A stretch of 15,028 nt of DNA from contig JAISBX010000182.1 of NCBI GenBank assembly GCA_031265965.1, positions 1 to 15,028 of the forward strand, written 5' to 3'. Below are positions 1-7,180 of this stretch, one piece after another. Within the stretch, counting starts at the first letter, position 1; every line of letters starts with the position of its first letter. Both the position numbers and the translations under genes were made by a program. Under the pieces are notes generated by a model that was not told the DNA's origin, made no database searches, and saw nothing but the letters and a program-made list of their open reading frames with translations. Origin of the DNA: Oscillospiraceae bacterium. GTDB taxonomy: Bacteria; Bacillota_A; Clostridia; Oscillospirales; Oscillospiraceae.

Positions 1-2
1 TG

Positions 3-389
3 ACAGTCATGACGGACGACGGCTCGAACGGCAACAAGGGGTTCGTCACCGCGGCGCTCGAGCGGAAGCTGAAAGCGGGGGAGCGGTACGACGCCGTTGT
101 GGCCATAGGCCCGCTGCCCATGATGAAAGCCGTGTGCGACCTGACGCGCGAGTACGGCGTACATACCATCGTCAGCATGAACTCCGTCATGATAGACGGC
201 ACGGGGATGTGCGGCTGCTGCCGGCTCACCGTCGGCGGGGAGCGCAAATTCGCTTGCGTGGACGGACCGGACTTCGACGGGCACCTCGTGGATTTCGACG
301 AGGCCATGAGCCGCTCGCGCATGTTCCTCGAAGAGGAGCGGCTGAGCATGGAAACGCACAAGTGCAACCTGACGGGGGGTGCGCGCTGA
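3..389 (+). CDS. nfnA: Sulfide/dihydroorotate dehydrogenase-type electron transfer subunit (NfnA-like), 3' part only
   Basis: The reading frame is open from the window edge, so the start and the FAD-binding half lie upstream; about 128 C-terminal residues are visible. TDDGS(N)G is the typical NAD(P)-binding-domain motif, followed by AIGPLPMM. The DGTGMCGCCR segment and the later FACVDGPDFDGH are hallmarks of the C-terminal [2Fe-2S] domain of the DHOD electron-transfer/NfnA family, where three Cys and one Asp bind the cluster in the known NfnA. Known role: NfnA pairs with NfnB to couple NADH, NADPH and ferredoxin redox reactions in the cytoplasm of anaerobes. Its TGA stop overlaps the ATG of nfnB (TGATG), so the two are co-translated. 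The loop carries an extra Cys (CGCC where CGAC or CGGC is usual). The neighbour decides NfnA over PyrK; no pyrD is present next to it. Confidence 0.88.
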   Translation, partial: TVMTDDGSNGNKGFVTAALERKLKAGERYDAVVAIGPLPMMKAVCDLTREYGVHTIVSMNSVMIDGTGMCGCCRLTVGGERKFACVDGPDFDGHLVDFDEAMSRSRMFLEEERLSMETHKCNLTGGAR

Positions 390-1804
390 TGGCCGATAAA
401 AACATGAGCCCCAAGAAGACGCCCATGCCGGAGCAGGCGCCCGGAGTCCGCGCGCGCAACTTTGACGAGGTGGCTCTCGGCTACACGCCGGAGCAGGCGC
501 GCGAGGAGGCGCGGCGGTGCCTCGGCTGCAAGGGGTCGCCTTGCGTCGCGGGCTGTCCCGTGAGCGTCAGGATACCCGAGTTCATAGCGCGCGTGGCGGA
601 CGGGGATTTCGCGGGCGCGGCCGATATAGTGGCGGGATCAAACGCGCTGCCCGCCATATGCGGCAGGGTATGCCCGCAGGAGACGCAGTGCGAGAGCCTG
701 TGCCTGCGCGGAAAGAAGGGCGAGAGCGTAGCCATTGGGCGCCTCGAGCGCTTCGTGGCGGACGCGAATCCGTCGGGCGGCGCGCCCGACGCAAAGCGCG
801 CCGGGGCGGATCCGGGCGCCGCGAAGCGCGTGGCAGTCGTGGGCGCGGGGCCGTCCGGCCTGACGTGCGCCGGAGAGCTCGCGAAGCGCGGCTACGCCGT
901 AACGGTGTTCGAGGCGCTGCACACGCCGGGCGGCGTGCTCGTCTACGGCATACCGGAGTTCCGGCTCCCGAAGGAGATCGTGCGCCGCGAGATAGCCGGC
1001 CTCCAAGAGCTCGGCGTGGAGGTCGTGACGAACGTCGTTATCGGCAAGACGCTGTCGCTCGACGAGCTGCTCGGTGGCGAGGGCTACTCGGCCGTGTACG
1101 TCGCGTCCGGCGCCGGCCTGCCGAACTTCCAGCGGATACCGGGCGAGAACCTTAACGGCGTCTACTCCGCAAACGAGTTTTTAACGCGCATAAACCTCAT
1201 GCGCGCGTACGAGTTTCCAAAGTACGACACGCCGCTGCGCATCGGCGGGGGCGCCGTGGCCGTCGTCGGCGGGGGCAACGTCGCTATGGACGCCGCGCGG
1301 TGCGCGCTGCGCGTTGGAGCAAAGCGGGTGTATATTGTCTACAGGCGTGGCGAGGCGGAGCTGCCCGCGCGCGCGGAGGAGATACATCACGCGCGCGAGG
1401 AGGGCGTCATATTCAAATTCCTCACGACGCCAACGCGCCTCGGCGGCGACGAAAACGGCTTCGTGAAGTCGATGGAGTGTCAGGAGATGGAGCTTGGCGA
1501 GCCGGACGAGTCGGGGCGCCGCCGCCCCGTAGTCAAGCCGGGAAGCCTGCACACGATAGACGTCTCCACGGTGGTGGTCGCCATCGGGAACACGCCGAAT
1601 CCGCTCATAGTATCCACGACGCCGGGACTGGAGTCGGAGCCGTGGGGCGGCATAATAGCCGACGGCGCGACAGGCGCCACTAACCGCCCGGGCGTATACG
1701 CCGGCGGCGACGCCGTAACGGGCGCGGCCACCGTGATACTTGCAATGGGCGCCGGAAAAACCGCCGCCGCCGCCATCGATGAATACATAAAAAGCTTCAA
1801 TTAA
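389..1804 (+). CDS. nfnB: NADPH-dependent glutamate synthase small-chain homolog, NfnB subunit of the bifurcating transhydrogenase
   Basis: The product is 471 aa, the normal length for homotetrameric GltA/NfnB proteins. Eight N-terminal cysteines (44, 47, 52, 56, 91, 95, 101, 105) match the double [4Fe-4S] domain. GAGPSGLTCAG at 152-162 is the FAD-binding GxGxxG; PGGVLVYGIPEFRLPKE follows as in the family. GGGNVAMDAARCALR at 294-308 is the NADPH Rossmann motif, and GVYAGGDAVTGAATV at 435-449 is the C-terminal FAD signature. The ATG at 389 is chosen because it overlaps the nfnA stop; the frame runs open to 134 but that part lies inside nfnA. With nfnA it would form the NADH-dependent reduced ferredoxin:NADP oxidoreductase. 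It could be annotated gltD or gltA, but no glutamate synthase large subunit is visible. Isoleucine is encoded by ATA in 16 of 23 cases. Confidence 0.92.
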   Translation: MADKNMSPKKTPMPEQAPGVRARNFDEVALGYTPEQAREEARRCLGCKGSPCVAGCPVSVRIPEFIARVADGDFAGAADIVAGSNALPAICGRVCPQETQCESLCLRGKKGESVAIGRLERFVADANPSGGAPDAKRAGADPGAAKRVAVVGAGPSGLTCAGELAKRGYAVTVFEALHTPGGVLVYGIPEFRLPKEIVRREIAGLQELGVEVVTNVVIGKTLSLDELLGGEGYSAVYVASGAGLPNFQRIPGENLNGVYSANEFLTRINLMRAYEFPKYDTPLRIGGGAVAVVGGGNVAMDAARCALRVGAKRVYIVYRRGEAELPARAEEIHHAREEGVIFKFLTTPTRLGGDENGFVKSMECQEMELGEPDESGRRRPVVKPGSLHTIDVSTVVVAIGNTPNPLIVSTTPGLESEPWGGIIADGATGATNRPGVYAGGDAVTGAATVILAMGAGKTAAAAIDEYIKSFN

Positions 1805-1831
1805 AATAACAGAGATTTTGATCGAATATTA

Positions 1832-1840
1832 TGGTATGAT
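1832..1840 (+). promoter_or_regulatory. Extended -10 promoter for the purine-salvage run
   Basis: The 65-base gap after nfnB is strongly AT-rich against GC-rich surroundings. It holds TGGTATGAT (TG at 1832-1833, -10 TATGAT at 1835-1840), an extended -10 element that needs little -35. A TTGATC at 1818-1823 is too close to serve this box but sits 16 bases from an alternative TATGTT at 1840-1845. No hairpin terminator for nfnAB is visible here, so some read-through is possible. The start site would fall near 1847, shortly before the Shine-Dalgarno AGGAGGG at 1856-1862 and the ATG at 1870. Confidence 0.55.
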
Positions 1841-1869
1841 ATGTTAGGTAAGAATAGGAGGGTCACTTA

Positions 1870-2427
1870 ATGGAGTACAAGATGACTATTGCGGGGCTGG
1901 AGCGGTCTTTGCCGTTGTGCAAGCTGACGGAGGAACTGTACATAGCGGGGTTTGTCATATTCGGGGACGCCGAGCTCACGGTGGCGGCGGCGGCGGCGCT
2001 GCTTGAGCGCGCGCCCGACTACGATTATCTGCTGACAGCCGAGGCGAAGGGGATACCGCTCATACACGAGCTGGCGCGGCAACGCGGGGACTCCAAGTAT
2101 TTTGTCGCAAGAAAAGCGCCGAAGCTCTATATGACAGGCCTGTTCGAGGTGGACGTCGATTCTATAACGACGGCCGGCAGCCAAAAGTTGTACCTCGATA
2201 CGGCGGACGCGGCGCTAATGCGCGGCAAGAGGATACTGCTCGTGGACGACGTCATATCAACAGGCAACTCGCTCAACGCGCTGGAGCGGCTCACGGAGGC
2301 GGCGGGCGGCAAGGTCGTCGGGCGCATGTCGATCCTCGCGGAGGGCGACGCCCAGACGCGCGGCGATATAGTGTATCTCGAAAAGCTGCCCCTGTTCAGG
2401 CCCGACGGCAGTATTGCGGTCATTTAA
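1870..2427 (+). CDS. Adenine phosphoribosyltransferase-like protein (type I PRTase)
   Basis: This 185-aa protein is a type I phosphoribosyltransferase: RILLVDDVISTGNSL at 121-135 is the PRPP-binding motif, and LLTAEAKGIPLIHELA at 54-69 matches the segment that in Apt reads GTEARGF. KLYLDTADA at 106-114 followed by the PRPP loop, and a LEKLPLF near the C-terminus (170-176), resemble the adenine PRTase layout; length is that of Apt. The expected reaction is free base plus PRPP to nucleotide and pyrophosphate in the cytoplasm. The start is fixed by AGGAGGG seven bases upstream. It lies 19 bases before deoD, so purine salvage is the natural reading. It is divergent from canonical Apt, so xanthine or another base, or a regulatory PRTase without catalysis, cannot be excluded. 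Confidence 0.8.
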   Translation: MEYKMTIAGLERSLPLCKLTEELYIAGFVIFGDAELTVAAAAALLERAPDYDYLLTAEAKGIPLIHELARQRGDSKYFVARKAPKLYMTGLFEVDVDSITTAGSQKLYLDTADAALMRGKRILLVDDVISTGNSLNALERLTEAAGGKVVGRMSILAEGDAQTRGDIVYLEKLPLFRPDGSIAVI

Positions 2428-2428
2428 T

Positions 2429-2437
2429 AGGAGGAGG
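2429..2437 (+). promoter_or_regulatory. Shine-Dalgarno site fixing the deoD start
   Basis: AGGAGGAGG lies immediately after the stop of the upstream phosphoribosyltransferase and nine bases before the ATG at 2447. This supports 2447 over the longer open frame that begins at 2414 within the upstream gene. No promoter is visible between the two genes, so they are probably one transcript. Confidence 0.75.
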
Positions 2438-2446
2438 TCATATATC

Positions 2447-3160
2447 ATGTCTACAGCACAAAATTCGGCGGAGAAGGGCGATTTCGCCAAGACGGTGCTG
2501 ATGCCCGGGGATCCGCTGCGCTCGCAATTCGTCGCCGAGACGTATTTTGAAAACCGCAGACTTGTGAACAACCTGCGCGGCATACAAGGCTACACCGGCA
2601 CATATAAGGGCGTGCCGGTGTCCGTGATGGCGTCCGGCATGGGAATGCCGTCGATGGGCATCTACTCGTATGAGCTATACAATTACTACGACGTGGAGAA
2701 CATAATACGTATCGGCACGGCCGGGGCCATATCGCCTAAGTTGAAGCTGCGCGACGTCGTGGCGGGCATAGGCGCGTCCACGAATTCGAGCTACACGGCG
2801 AATCAGTTCGCGCTGAAGGGGCAGCTCGCGCCGACGGCGGATTTTCATCTGCTGGAGACGGCCGTTAACGTCGCCCGCAAGCTCGGCGTCGAGATGGTGG
2901 TGGGGAACCTATATTCCACGGACCATTTCTACGACGCGTCGTCGGCCGCGCTGGAGTGGGGCAAACTGGGTTCGCTCGCCGTCGAGATGGAGGCTGCCGC
3001 GCTGTATACGAACGCGCTTCAGGCGGGCCGCCGCGCGCTGGCTATCTGCACGATATCCGATCATCTGGTGACAGGCGAGGAGCTTGACGCCATGACGCGG
3101 CAGGTGTCGTTTACGCAGATGATGGAGATAGCGCTGGAGACGGCGATAAAAGTAGATTAA
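2447..3160 (+). CDS. deoD: Purine nucleoside phosphorylase, hexameric DeoD type
   Basis: The product is 237 aa, the usual DeoD length (E. coli about 239). It splits purine (deoxy)nucleosides with phosphate into base and (deoxy)ribose-1-phosphate in the cytoplasm. Visible signatures: VLMPGDPLR at 17-25 (phosphate site Gly/Arg), GTYKGVPVSVMASGMGMPS at 51-69, VEMEAAALY at 179-187 (Met181/Glu182 ribose contacts), and TISDH at 202-206 with the base-activating Asp205; Arg218 fits the partner arginine. One conserved feature is missing: E. coli PNP starts MATPHINAE, whose His contacts the ribose 5'-OH of the neighbouring subunit, while here the aligned stretch is MSTAQNSAE with Gln5. Family assignment is firm; substrate range may be altered. 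The upstream PRTase would consume the freed base. Confidence 0.95.
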   Translation: MSTAQNSAEKGDFAKTVLMPGDPLRSQFVAETYFENRRLVNNLRGIQGYTGTYKGVPVSVMASGMGMPSMGIYSYELYNYYDVENIIRIGTAGAISPKLKLRDVVAGIGASTNSSYTANQFALKGQLAPTADFHLLETAVNVARKLGVEMVVGNLYSTDHFYDASSAALEWGKLGSLAVEMEAAALYTNALQAGRRALAICTISDHLVTGEELDAMTRQVSFTQMMEIALETAIKVD

Positions 3161-3178
3161 ACGACGTGGGGTGGCAAA

Positions 3179-3472
3179 ATGGCTTTTGAGTTTTTTGAGG
3201 GACGCCTTGTTTACTCGGAGGACGGACGGGAGCTGGCGGAGGTGACGTTTCCGGAGGTGGCGGAGGCGGTGGTCGATATTGACCACACGTTCGTCGACGA
3301 TGCGCTGCGGGGGCGCGGCATGGCGTCCGAGCTAATGGAGCGCGTCGCGGTCAAGCTGCGTGAGGACGGAAAAAGGGCCCGGCTGACGTGCTCGTACGCG
3401 CGCGGCTGGTTCGAAAAACACGCGGAGTACGCCGATGTCGCTATATTGCGGGAGGGTGCGGATAATGGCTGA
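3179..3472 (+). CDS. Small GNAT-fold N-acetyltransferase (YidJ/YjdJ-like)
   Basis: This is a 97-aa protein of the short GNAT-related family. VVDIDHTFVDDALRGRG at 31-47 contains the acetyl-CoA pyrophosphate loop (LRGRGMASEL, 43-52), and CSYARGWFEKHAEYADV at 71-87 matches the family's C-terminal CPYA-x-x-W-x-x-K-H-P-x-Y type signature. Such proteins contain little beyond the acetyl-CoA-binding core, and substrates are generally unknown. A GGGTGG stretch just before the ATG serves as a weak ribosome site. It sits 18 bases after deoD and its stop overlaps the alcohol dehydrogenase start by eight bases, so it is within the same transcript. I can not infer a substrate from the context. Confidence 0.8.
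   Translation: MAFEFFEGRLVYSEDGRELAEVTFPEVAEAVVDIDHTFVDDALRGRGMASELMERVAVKLREDGKRARLTCSYARGWFEKHAEYADVAILREGADNG
3451..3456 (+). promoter_or_regulatory. Shine-Dalgarno site fixing the alcohol dehydrogenase start
   Basis: GGAGGG lies eight bases before the ATG at 3465 and inside the end of the GNAT gene. It supports 3465 rather than the in-frame ATG at 3435, which has no such site and would add ten residues not typical of the family. Confidence 0.7.
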
Positions 3473-4631
3473 CGGATACAGGCCGGCGTTTTCACAGCCG
3501 TCGCCGGTGATTTTCGGCCGCGGCGCCATACGGTCGCTGGGCGGAAGCGTGCGTGAGCTCGGCTGTAAAAAAGCCTTGGTCATATTCGACCGGGGAATCG
3601 AGGAGGCGGGCATCGCCGGGAGGGTGACGGCCGCGCTCGAAGCGGAGGGCGTGGCGTACGTGACGTACGGCCGCGTCGTGCCGGATCCGCCGACCGCCGT
3701 TGTGGACGAGGCGGGCGAGCTCGCCGTACGCGAGGGCTGCGACTGTCTCGTGGGCGTGGGGGGCGGCTCCTCAATGGATACGGCGAAGGCCGCGGCAATA
3801 TATATGCACGACCCCGGCCCGGTAGACCGGTATATACTGCAAACGCCGCCGTACGTCGATACGAGGACGCCTGTGATACTCATACCGACTACGGCCGGTA
3901 CGGGCAGCGAGTGTACGACGGTCGCGATCATTTCGCGCCCGGAGCTCAACGTCAAGTGGAGCGCGTTCGTTAACACGTCGCTCGCGATAGTCGATCCCGA
4001 GCTGACGGTGACGCTGCCAAAGTACGAGACGGTGAACACCGGCCTCGACGCCTTTTCGCACGCCGCCGAGGCAATGACGGTGCGGGCGTGGAACTACCAC
4101 TCCGACCTTTTCGGAGAGGCCGCGATACGCAAGGTTACGAAAAATCTGTACGCCGCGTACACGCGGCCCGACGACATCGAGGCGCGCAGCGAGATGGCGC
4201 TCGCCGCCAACTGGGCGGGGCTCGCGTTCAACAATCCCGTGACGCACGTGGGGCACGCGTGCGCTGACGCGTTCTCGTGCCACTTCCACACACCGCACGG
4301 GCTGGGCTGCGCTCTGGCGCTGCCCGAGACGCTGGCGCTCGTGGCGCCCGCCGTTCCGGAGCGGATGAGGACTATAGCCGCCGCGATGGAGCTGCCGCTG
4401 CGCGGAGACGAGACGGGCGCGCGTCTGGGGCGGCTCGTGGCGGACGCGCTGCGCGACATGATGCGCAGTATGGATATGCGGCCGCTGTCCGCGCTCGGAT
4501 ATTCGCGCGGCGACGTGACCGCGCTCGCGGGAGACGTTGTGGAAAACCACCTGTCGGAGTACTGCCCGGTCGATATAACGCGCGAGGCGGCGGAAAAGCT
4601 CCTCGGAGACATCTACGACACATATCGCTGA
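3465..4631 (+). CDS. Iron-containing alcohol dehydrogenase family protein
   Basis: The product is 388 aa, standard for group III Fe-ADHs. Signatures in order: GVGGGSSMDTAKAAA at 97-111 (NAD(P)-binding), PTTAGTGSE at 141-149, GLDAFSHAAEA at 193-203, and GHACADAF...PHGLG at 263-281. The four metal ligands of the family are all present: Asp195, His199, His264 and His278. It would reduce an aldehyde or oxidise an alcohol or diol in the cytoplasm with NAD(P)H. The last gene of the purine-salvage run, it overlaps the GNAT gene by eight bases. A speculative link is to aldehydes from deoxyribose breakdown, but no deoB or deoC is visible. Substrate cannot be read from sequence; butanol, 1,3-propanediol and lactaldehyde dehydrogenases share these motifs. 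Confidence 0.9.
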   Translation: MADGYRPAFSQPSPVIFGRGAIRSLGGSVRELGCKKALVIFDRGIEEAGIAGRVTAALEAEGVAYVTYGRVVPDPPTAVVDEAGELAVREGCDCLVGVGGGSSMDTAKAAAIYMHDPGPVDRYILQTPPYVDTRTPVILIPTTAGTGSECTTVAIISRPELNVKWSAFVNTSLAIVDPELTVTLPKYETVNTGLDAFSHAAEAMTVRAWNYHSDLFGEAAIRKVTKNLYAAYTRPDDIEARSEMALAANWAGLAFNNPVTHVGHACADAFSCHFHTPHGLGCALALPETLALVAPAVPERMRTIAAAMELPLRGDETGARLGRLVADALRDMMRSMDMRPLSALGYSRGDVTALAGDVVENHLSEYCPVDITREAAEKLLGDIYDTYR

Positions 4632-4663
4632 GATACGCGGGCGCGTGTCGGAATGGGGTTAAT

Positions 4664-6694
4664 GTGAACAGGAAACTTCTGAGGATGCTTCAACCGAGCA
4701 TGAGGTTGTACTTTATCATGCTCGTCATTTTTGCGGCGTGTACGTTCTTTTTCGGGAAAAACAACTGGGTGCTCGCGGCCGTTGAGATCGTTGTGATAGC
4801 GCTGCTGCTCGTGTTCACGCGGTACGGCGCCCGGAAGCGGGCGGAGGAGCTGCTGCACTATATAGAGCACGTGACGAGCGACATGGACACCGCGGCGAAA
4901 AGCACGCTGTCCGTGACGCCGCTGCCTGTCGTTATATTCAGCTCGCACACGGGCAATATTATATGGTCCAACCGGCGTTTTCTGGATATAACCGGCGAAC
5001 GCGAGCATATATTTGAGATCAGCGTGCAGGACATCGTGCCCGGCTTTGCCGTCGATTGGCCGGACGGGGGCGACGCGCGCCTCCCGGCGCTCGCGGAGAT
5101 ACGGGGCGGCAAGTACGCCGTGTTCGGAAGCGTATTCAACACCGACCGCGGGGACGAGCCGGACGGCCGCCTCGCGATAGCGTACTTCGTCGACGTGACG
5201 GAGTTTGAAAACGCCCGCGAGGAATACGAGCTGTCACGCCCAGTGTTTTCGATAATCCTGCTCGACAACTACGACGAGCTGCTGCGGAGCCTGAGCGAAA
5301 AGGACAAGTCCGCTCTGCTGTCCGTCATCGACGATAAGATCGGGCTCTGGGCGGGCGGACGGGACGGCTATCTGTGCAAATACGACAGGGACAGATACTT
5401 CTATATCTTCGAGGCGCGCCACTACGACGATATTCTGCGGGACAAATTCTCCCTGCTCGCGTCCGTCAGGGAGTGCTCCGGCTCGGGGGGCATATTGGCC
5501 TCGTTGAGCATCGGCGTCGGCGTCGGCGGCGGCTCTCCGGCGGAGGACTATCAGTTCGCGTCTGAGGCCGTCGAGATGGCGCTGAGCCGGGGCGGTGATC
5601 AGGCTGTGATAAAAAAACAGCAGGGCTTCGAGTTCTTCGGCGGGCGCTCCACGGAGGTGGAAAAGCGCACAAAGGTCAAGACGCGCGTCGTGGCGAGCGC
5701 GTTCGGGCGGCTGCTGGACAGCGCTGCGTTCGTCTACGTAATGGGGCACAAGAACGCCGATATGGACTCGCTGGGCGCGGCGGTGGGCGTCTGCTGTATA
5801 GCGCGGGCAAAGGGGAAAAAGGCGCGCATAGTCATAGATATGGAGCGCAACATGGTCGGGCGGCTGATAGCGGGCCTGCGCGCAAGCGAGGGCTTTGAGG
5901 ACATATTCATAAACTCGCGCGACGTATCGGCGGTCGAGCACGCCTCCTCCGGCTTGCTCGTCGTCGTGGATACGAGCAGACCGGAGGAGGCGGAGCTCGA
6001 GCCGCTCATCTCGGCGTTCGACAGGGTGGTCGTCATAGACCACCACAGGCGCGCGGCGACTTATATAGACAAAGCGGCGCTGAATTTTTACGAGCCGTAC
6101 GCCTCGTCCGCCTCGGAGCTGGTGACGGAGCTCATGCAGTACCTCGTCGAGCAGCAGCAGGTGCGCAAGCCGGAGGCGGAGGCGCTGCTGGCGGGCATCG
6201 TGCTGGACACTAAGGGATTTTCGATCCGCACGGGCAGCCGGACGTTTGACGCCGCGGCGTTTTTGAGGAGGCTGGGCGCCGACACCGTAAGCGTCAAGAG
6301 ATTCATGCAGTCGGACTTCGCGACGGCTATGTCGCGCTACGAGATAATCCGCGGCGCGCGGATGTACCGCGACTCCGTGGCGATAGCCACGTCGCCGAAC
6401 GCGGCCGAACGCGTCGTCATAGCGCAGGCGGCGGACGAGCTGTTGAATATCGCCGGCGTGCAGACGTCGTTTGTAGCCTCGCCTAACGGAGAGGGCATTT
6501 TCATATCGGGCAGGAGCATCGGGGGCATAAACGTGCAGTTGGTGCTCGAAAAGCTGGGCGGCGGAGGCAACCAGTCCACGGCGGGCGCGCAGGTGAGGGG
6601 AGTGTCGCTCGAGGGCGCGGTGGGGCTGCTCGCCAAGGCCATAGACGAGCATCTCGCGGACACCGAGCCGGAGAAAAACGGCGACAGGACGTAG
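4664..6694 (+). CDS. gdpP: c-di-AMP phosphodiesterase GdpP (YybT family), membrane-bound
   Basis: The 676-aa protein has the full GdpP layout: two N-terminal membrane helices (about 15-30 and 35-52), a PAS-like domain (about 83-180), a degenerate GGDEF domain (about 191-320, no GGDEF motif), then DHH and DHHA1 domains. DHH motifs are GHKNADMDS at 361-369, DTSRP at 436-440 and DHHRR at 459-463, which hold the metal-binding His/Asp residues. GVQTSFVASPNGEGIFISGRS leads into DHHA1, where the usual GGGH reads GGGGNQSTAG (Asn636), a noteworthy change. Known role: hydrolysis of c-di-AMP to pApA at the membrane. The GTG at 4664 is chosen because the protein then starts NRKLLRMLQPSMRLYF as in homologs; its Shine-Dalgarno (GGAATGGGG) is weak. 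gdpP-rplI-dnaB is the Firmicutes order. Confidence 0.93.
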   Translation: MNRKLLRMLQPSMRLYFIMLVIFAACTFFFGKNNWVLAAVEIVVIALLLVFTRYGARKRAEELLHYIEHVTSDMDTAAKSTLSVTPLPVVIFSSHTGNIIWSNRRFLDITGEREHIFEISVQDIVPGFAVDWPDGGDARLPALAEIRGGKYAVFGSVFNTDRGDEPDGRLAIAYFVDVTEFENAREEYELSRPVFSIILLDNYDELLRSLSEKDKSALLSVIDDKIGLWAGGRDGYLCKYDRDRYFYIFEARHYDDILRDKFSLLASVRECSGSGGILASLSIGVGVGGGSPAEDYQFASEAVEMALSRGGDQAVIKKQQGFEFFGGRSTEVEKRTKVKTRVVASAFGRLLDSAAFVYVMGHKNADMDSLGAAVGVCCIARAKGKKARIVIDMERNMVGRLIAGLRASEGFEDIFINSRDVSAVEHASSGLLVVVDTSRPEEAELEPLISAFDRVVVIDHHRRAATYIDKAALNFYEPYASSASELVTELMQYLVEQQQVRKPEAEALLAGIVLDTKGFSIRTGSRTFDAAAFLRRLGADTVSVKRFMQSDFATAMSRYEIIRGARMYRDSVAIATSPNAAERVVIAQAADELLNIAGVQTSFVASPNGEGIFISGRSIGGINVQLVLEKLGGGGNQSTAGAQVRGVSLEGAVGLLAKAIDEHLADTEPEKNGDRT

Positions 6695-6724
6695 TATAAC
6701 AAAGCGAAAGGAACGGGCACAACA

Positions 6725-7174
6725 ATGAAAGTGATATTGCAGCAGGACGTGAAGGACCAGGGCAAAAAGGGGCAGATGATCGAGGTATCCGACGGATACG
6801 CCCGCAATTATCTGTTGCCGCGCAAATTGGCGTTCAAGGCGACCGAGGACAGCATCAACGTCATGAAGCAGCAGGAGAAGGCTCGCGCGCGCCGCGCCGA
6901 GGCCGAAAAGCGGGAGGCCGAGGAGATATCCAAGCGGCTCGAGGGGATACAGATAAAAATCCAGGCAAAGGCGGGCGGAGCGGGCAAGCTGTTCGGCGCC
7001 GTGACCTCCAGAGAAATCTCGGAGGCCCTGCAGCAGCAGCACGGCATCGCGGTCGAAAAAAATAAGATAGTTCTGGCGGAGCACATAAAGTCGTTCGGCC
7101 CTTACGAGATAAAATGTAAGCTGGGGCACGAGGTAAGCGGCACGATCAACGTCATCGTTACGCAGGCGCAGTAG
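6725..7174 (+). CDS. rplI: Ribosomal protein L9 (bL9)
   Basis: The 149-aa product has the typical L9 length and plan: an N-terminal rRNA-binding domain starting MKVILQQDVKDQGKKGQ with VSDGYARNYLLPRKLA at about 22-37, a long charged connecting helix (about 41-75), and a C-terminal domain with KLFGAVTSREISEAL. It binds 23S rRNA at the base of the L1 stalk region. AAAGGAA upstream gives a ribosome site with somewhat long spacing. It lies 30 bases after gdpP and six bases before dnaB, so the three are co-transcribed. Confidence 0.98.
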   Translation: MKVILQQDVKDQGKKGQMIEVSDGYARNYLLPRKLAFKATEDSINVMKQQEKARARRAEAEKREAEEISKRLEGIQIKIQAKAGGAGKLFGAVTSREISEALQQQHGIAVEKNKIVLAEHIKSFGPYEIKCKLGHEVSGTINVIVTQAQ

Positions 7175-7180
7175 GTCGCG

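Noticed and set aside
134..388. Longer version of nfnB beginning inside nfnA
   Set aside because: The extra residues are a shadow of nfnA. The ATG at 389 overlapping the nfnA stop gives the family's normal length.
4277..4663. In-frame extension of gdpP upstream into the alcohol dehydrogenase gene
   Set aside because: The Ala/Arg/Gly-rich translation is a shadow of the dehydrogenase frame. The GdpP N-terminus fits the GTG at 4664.
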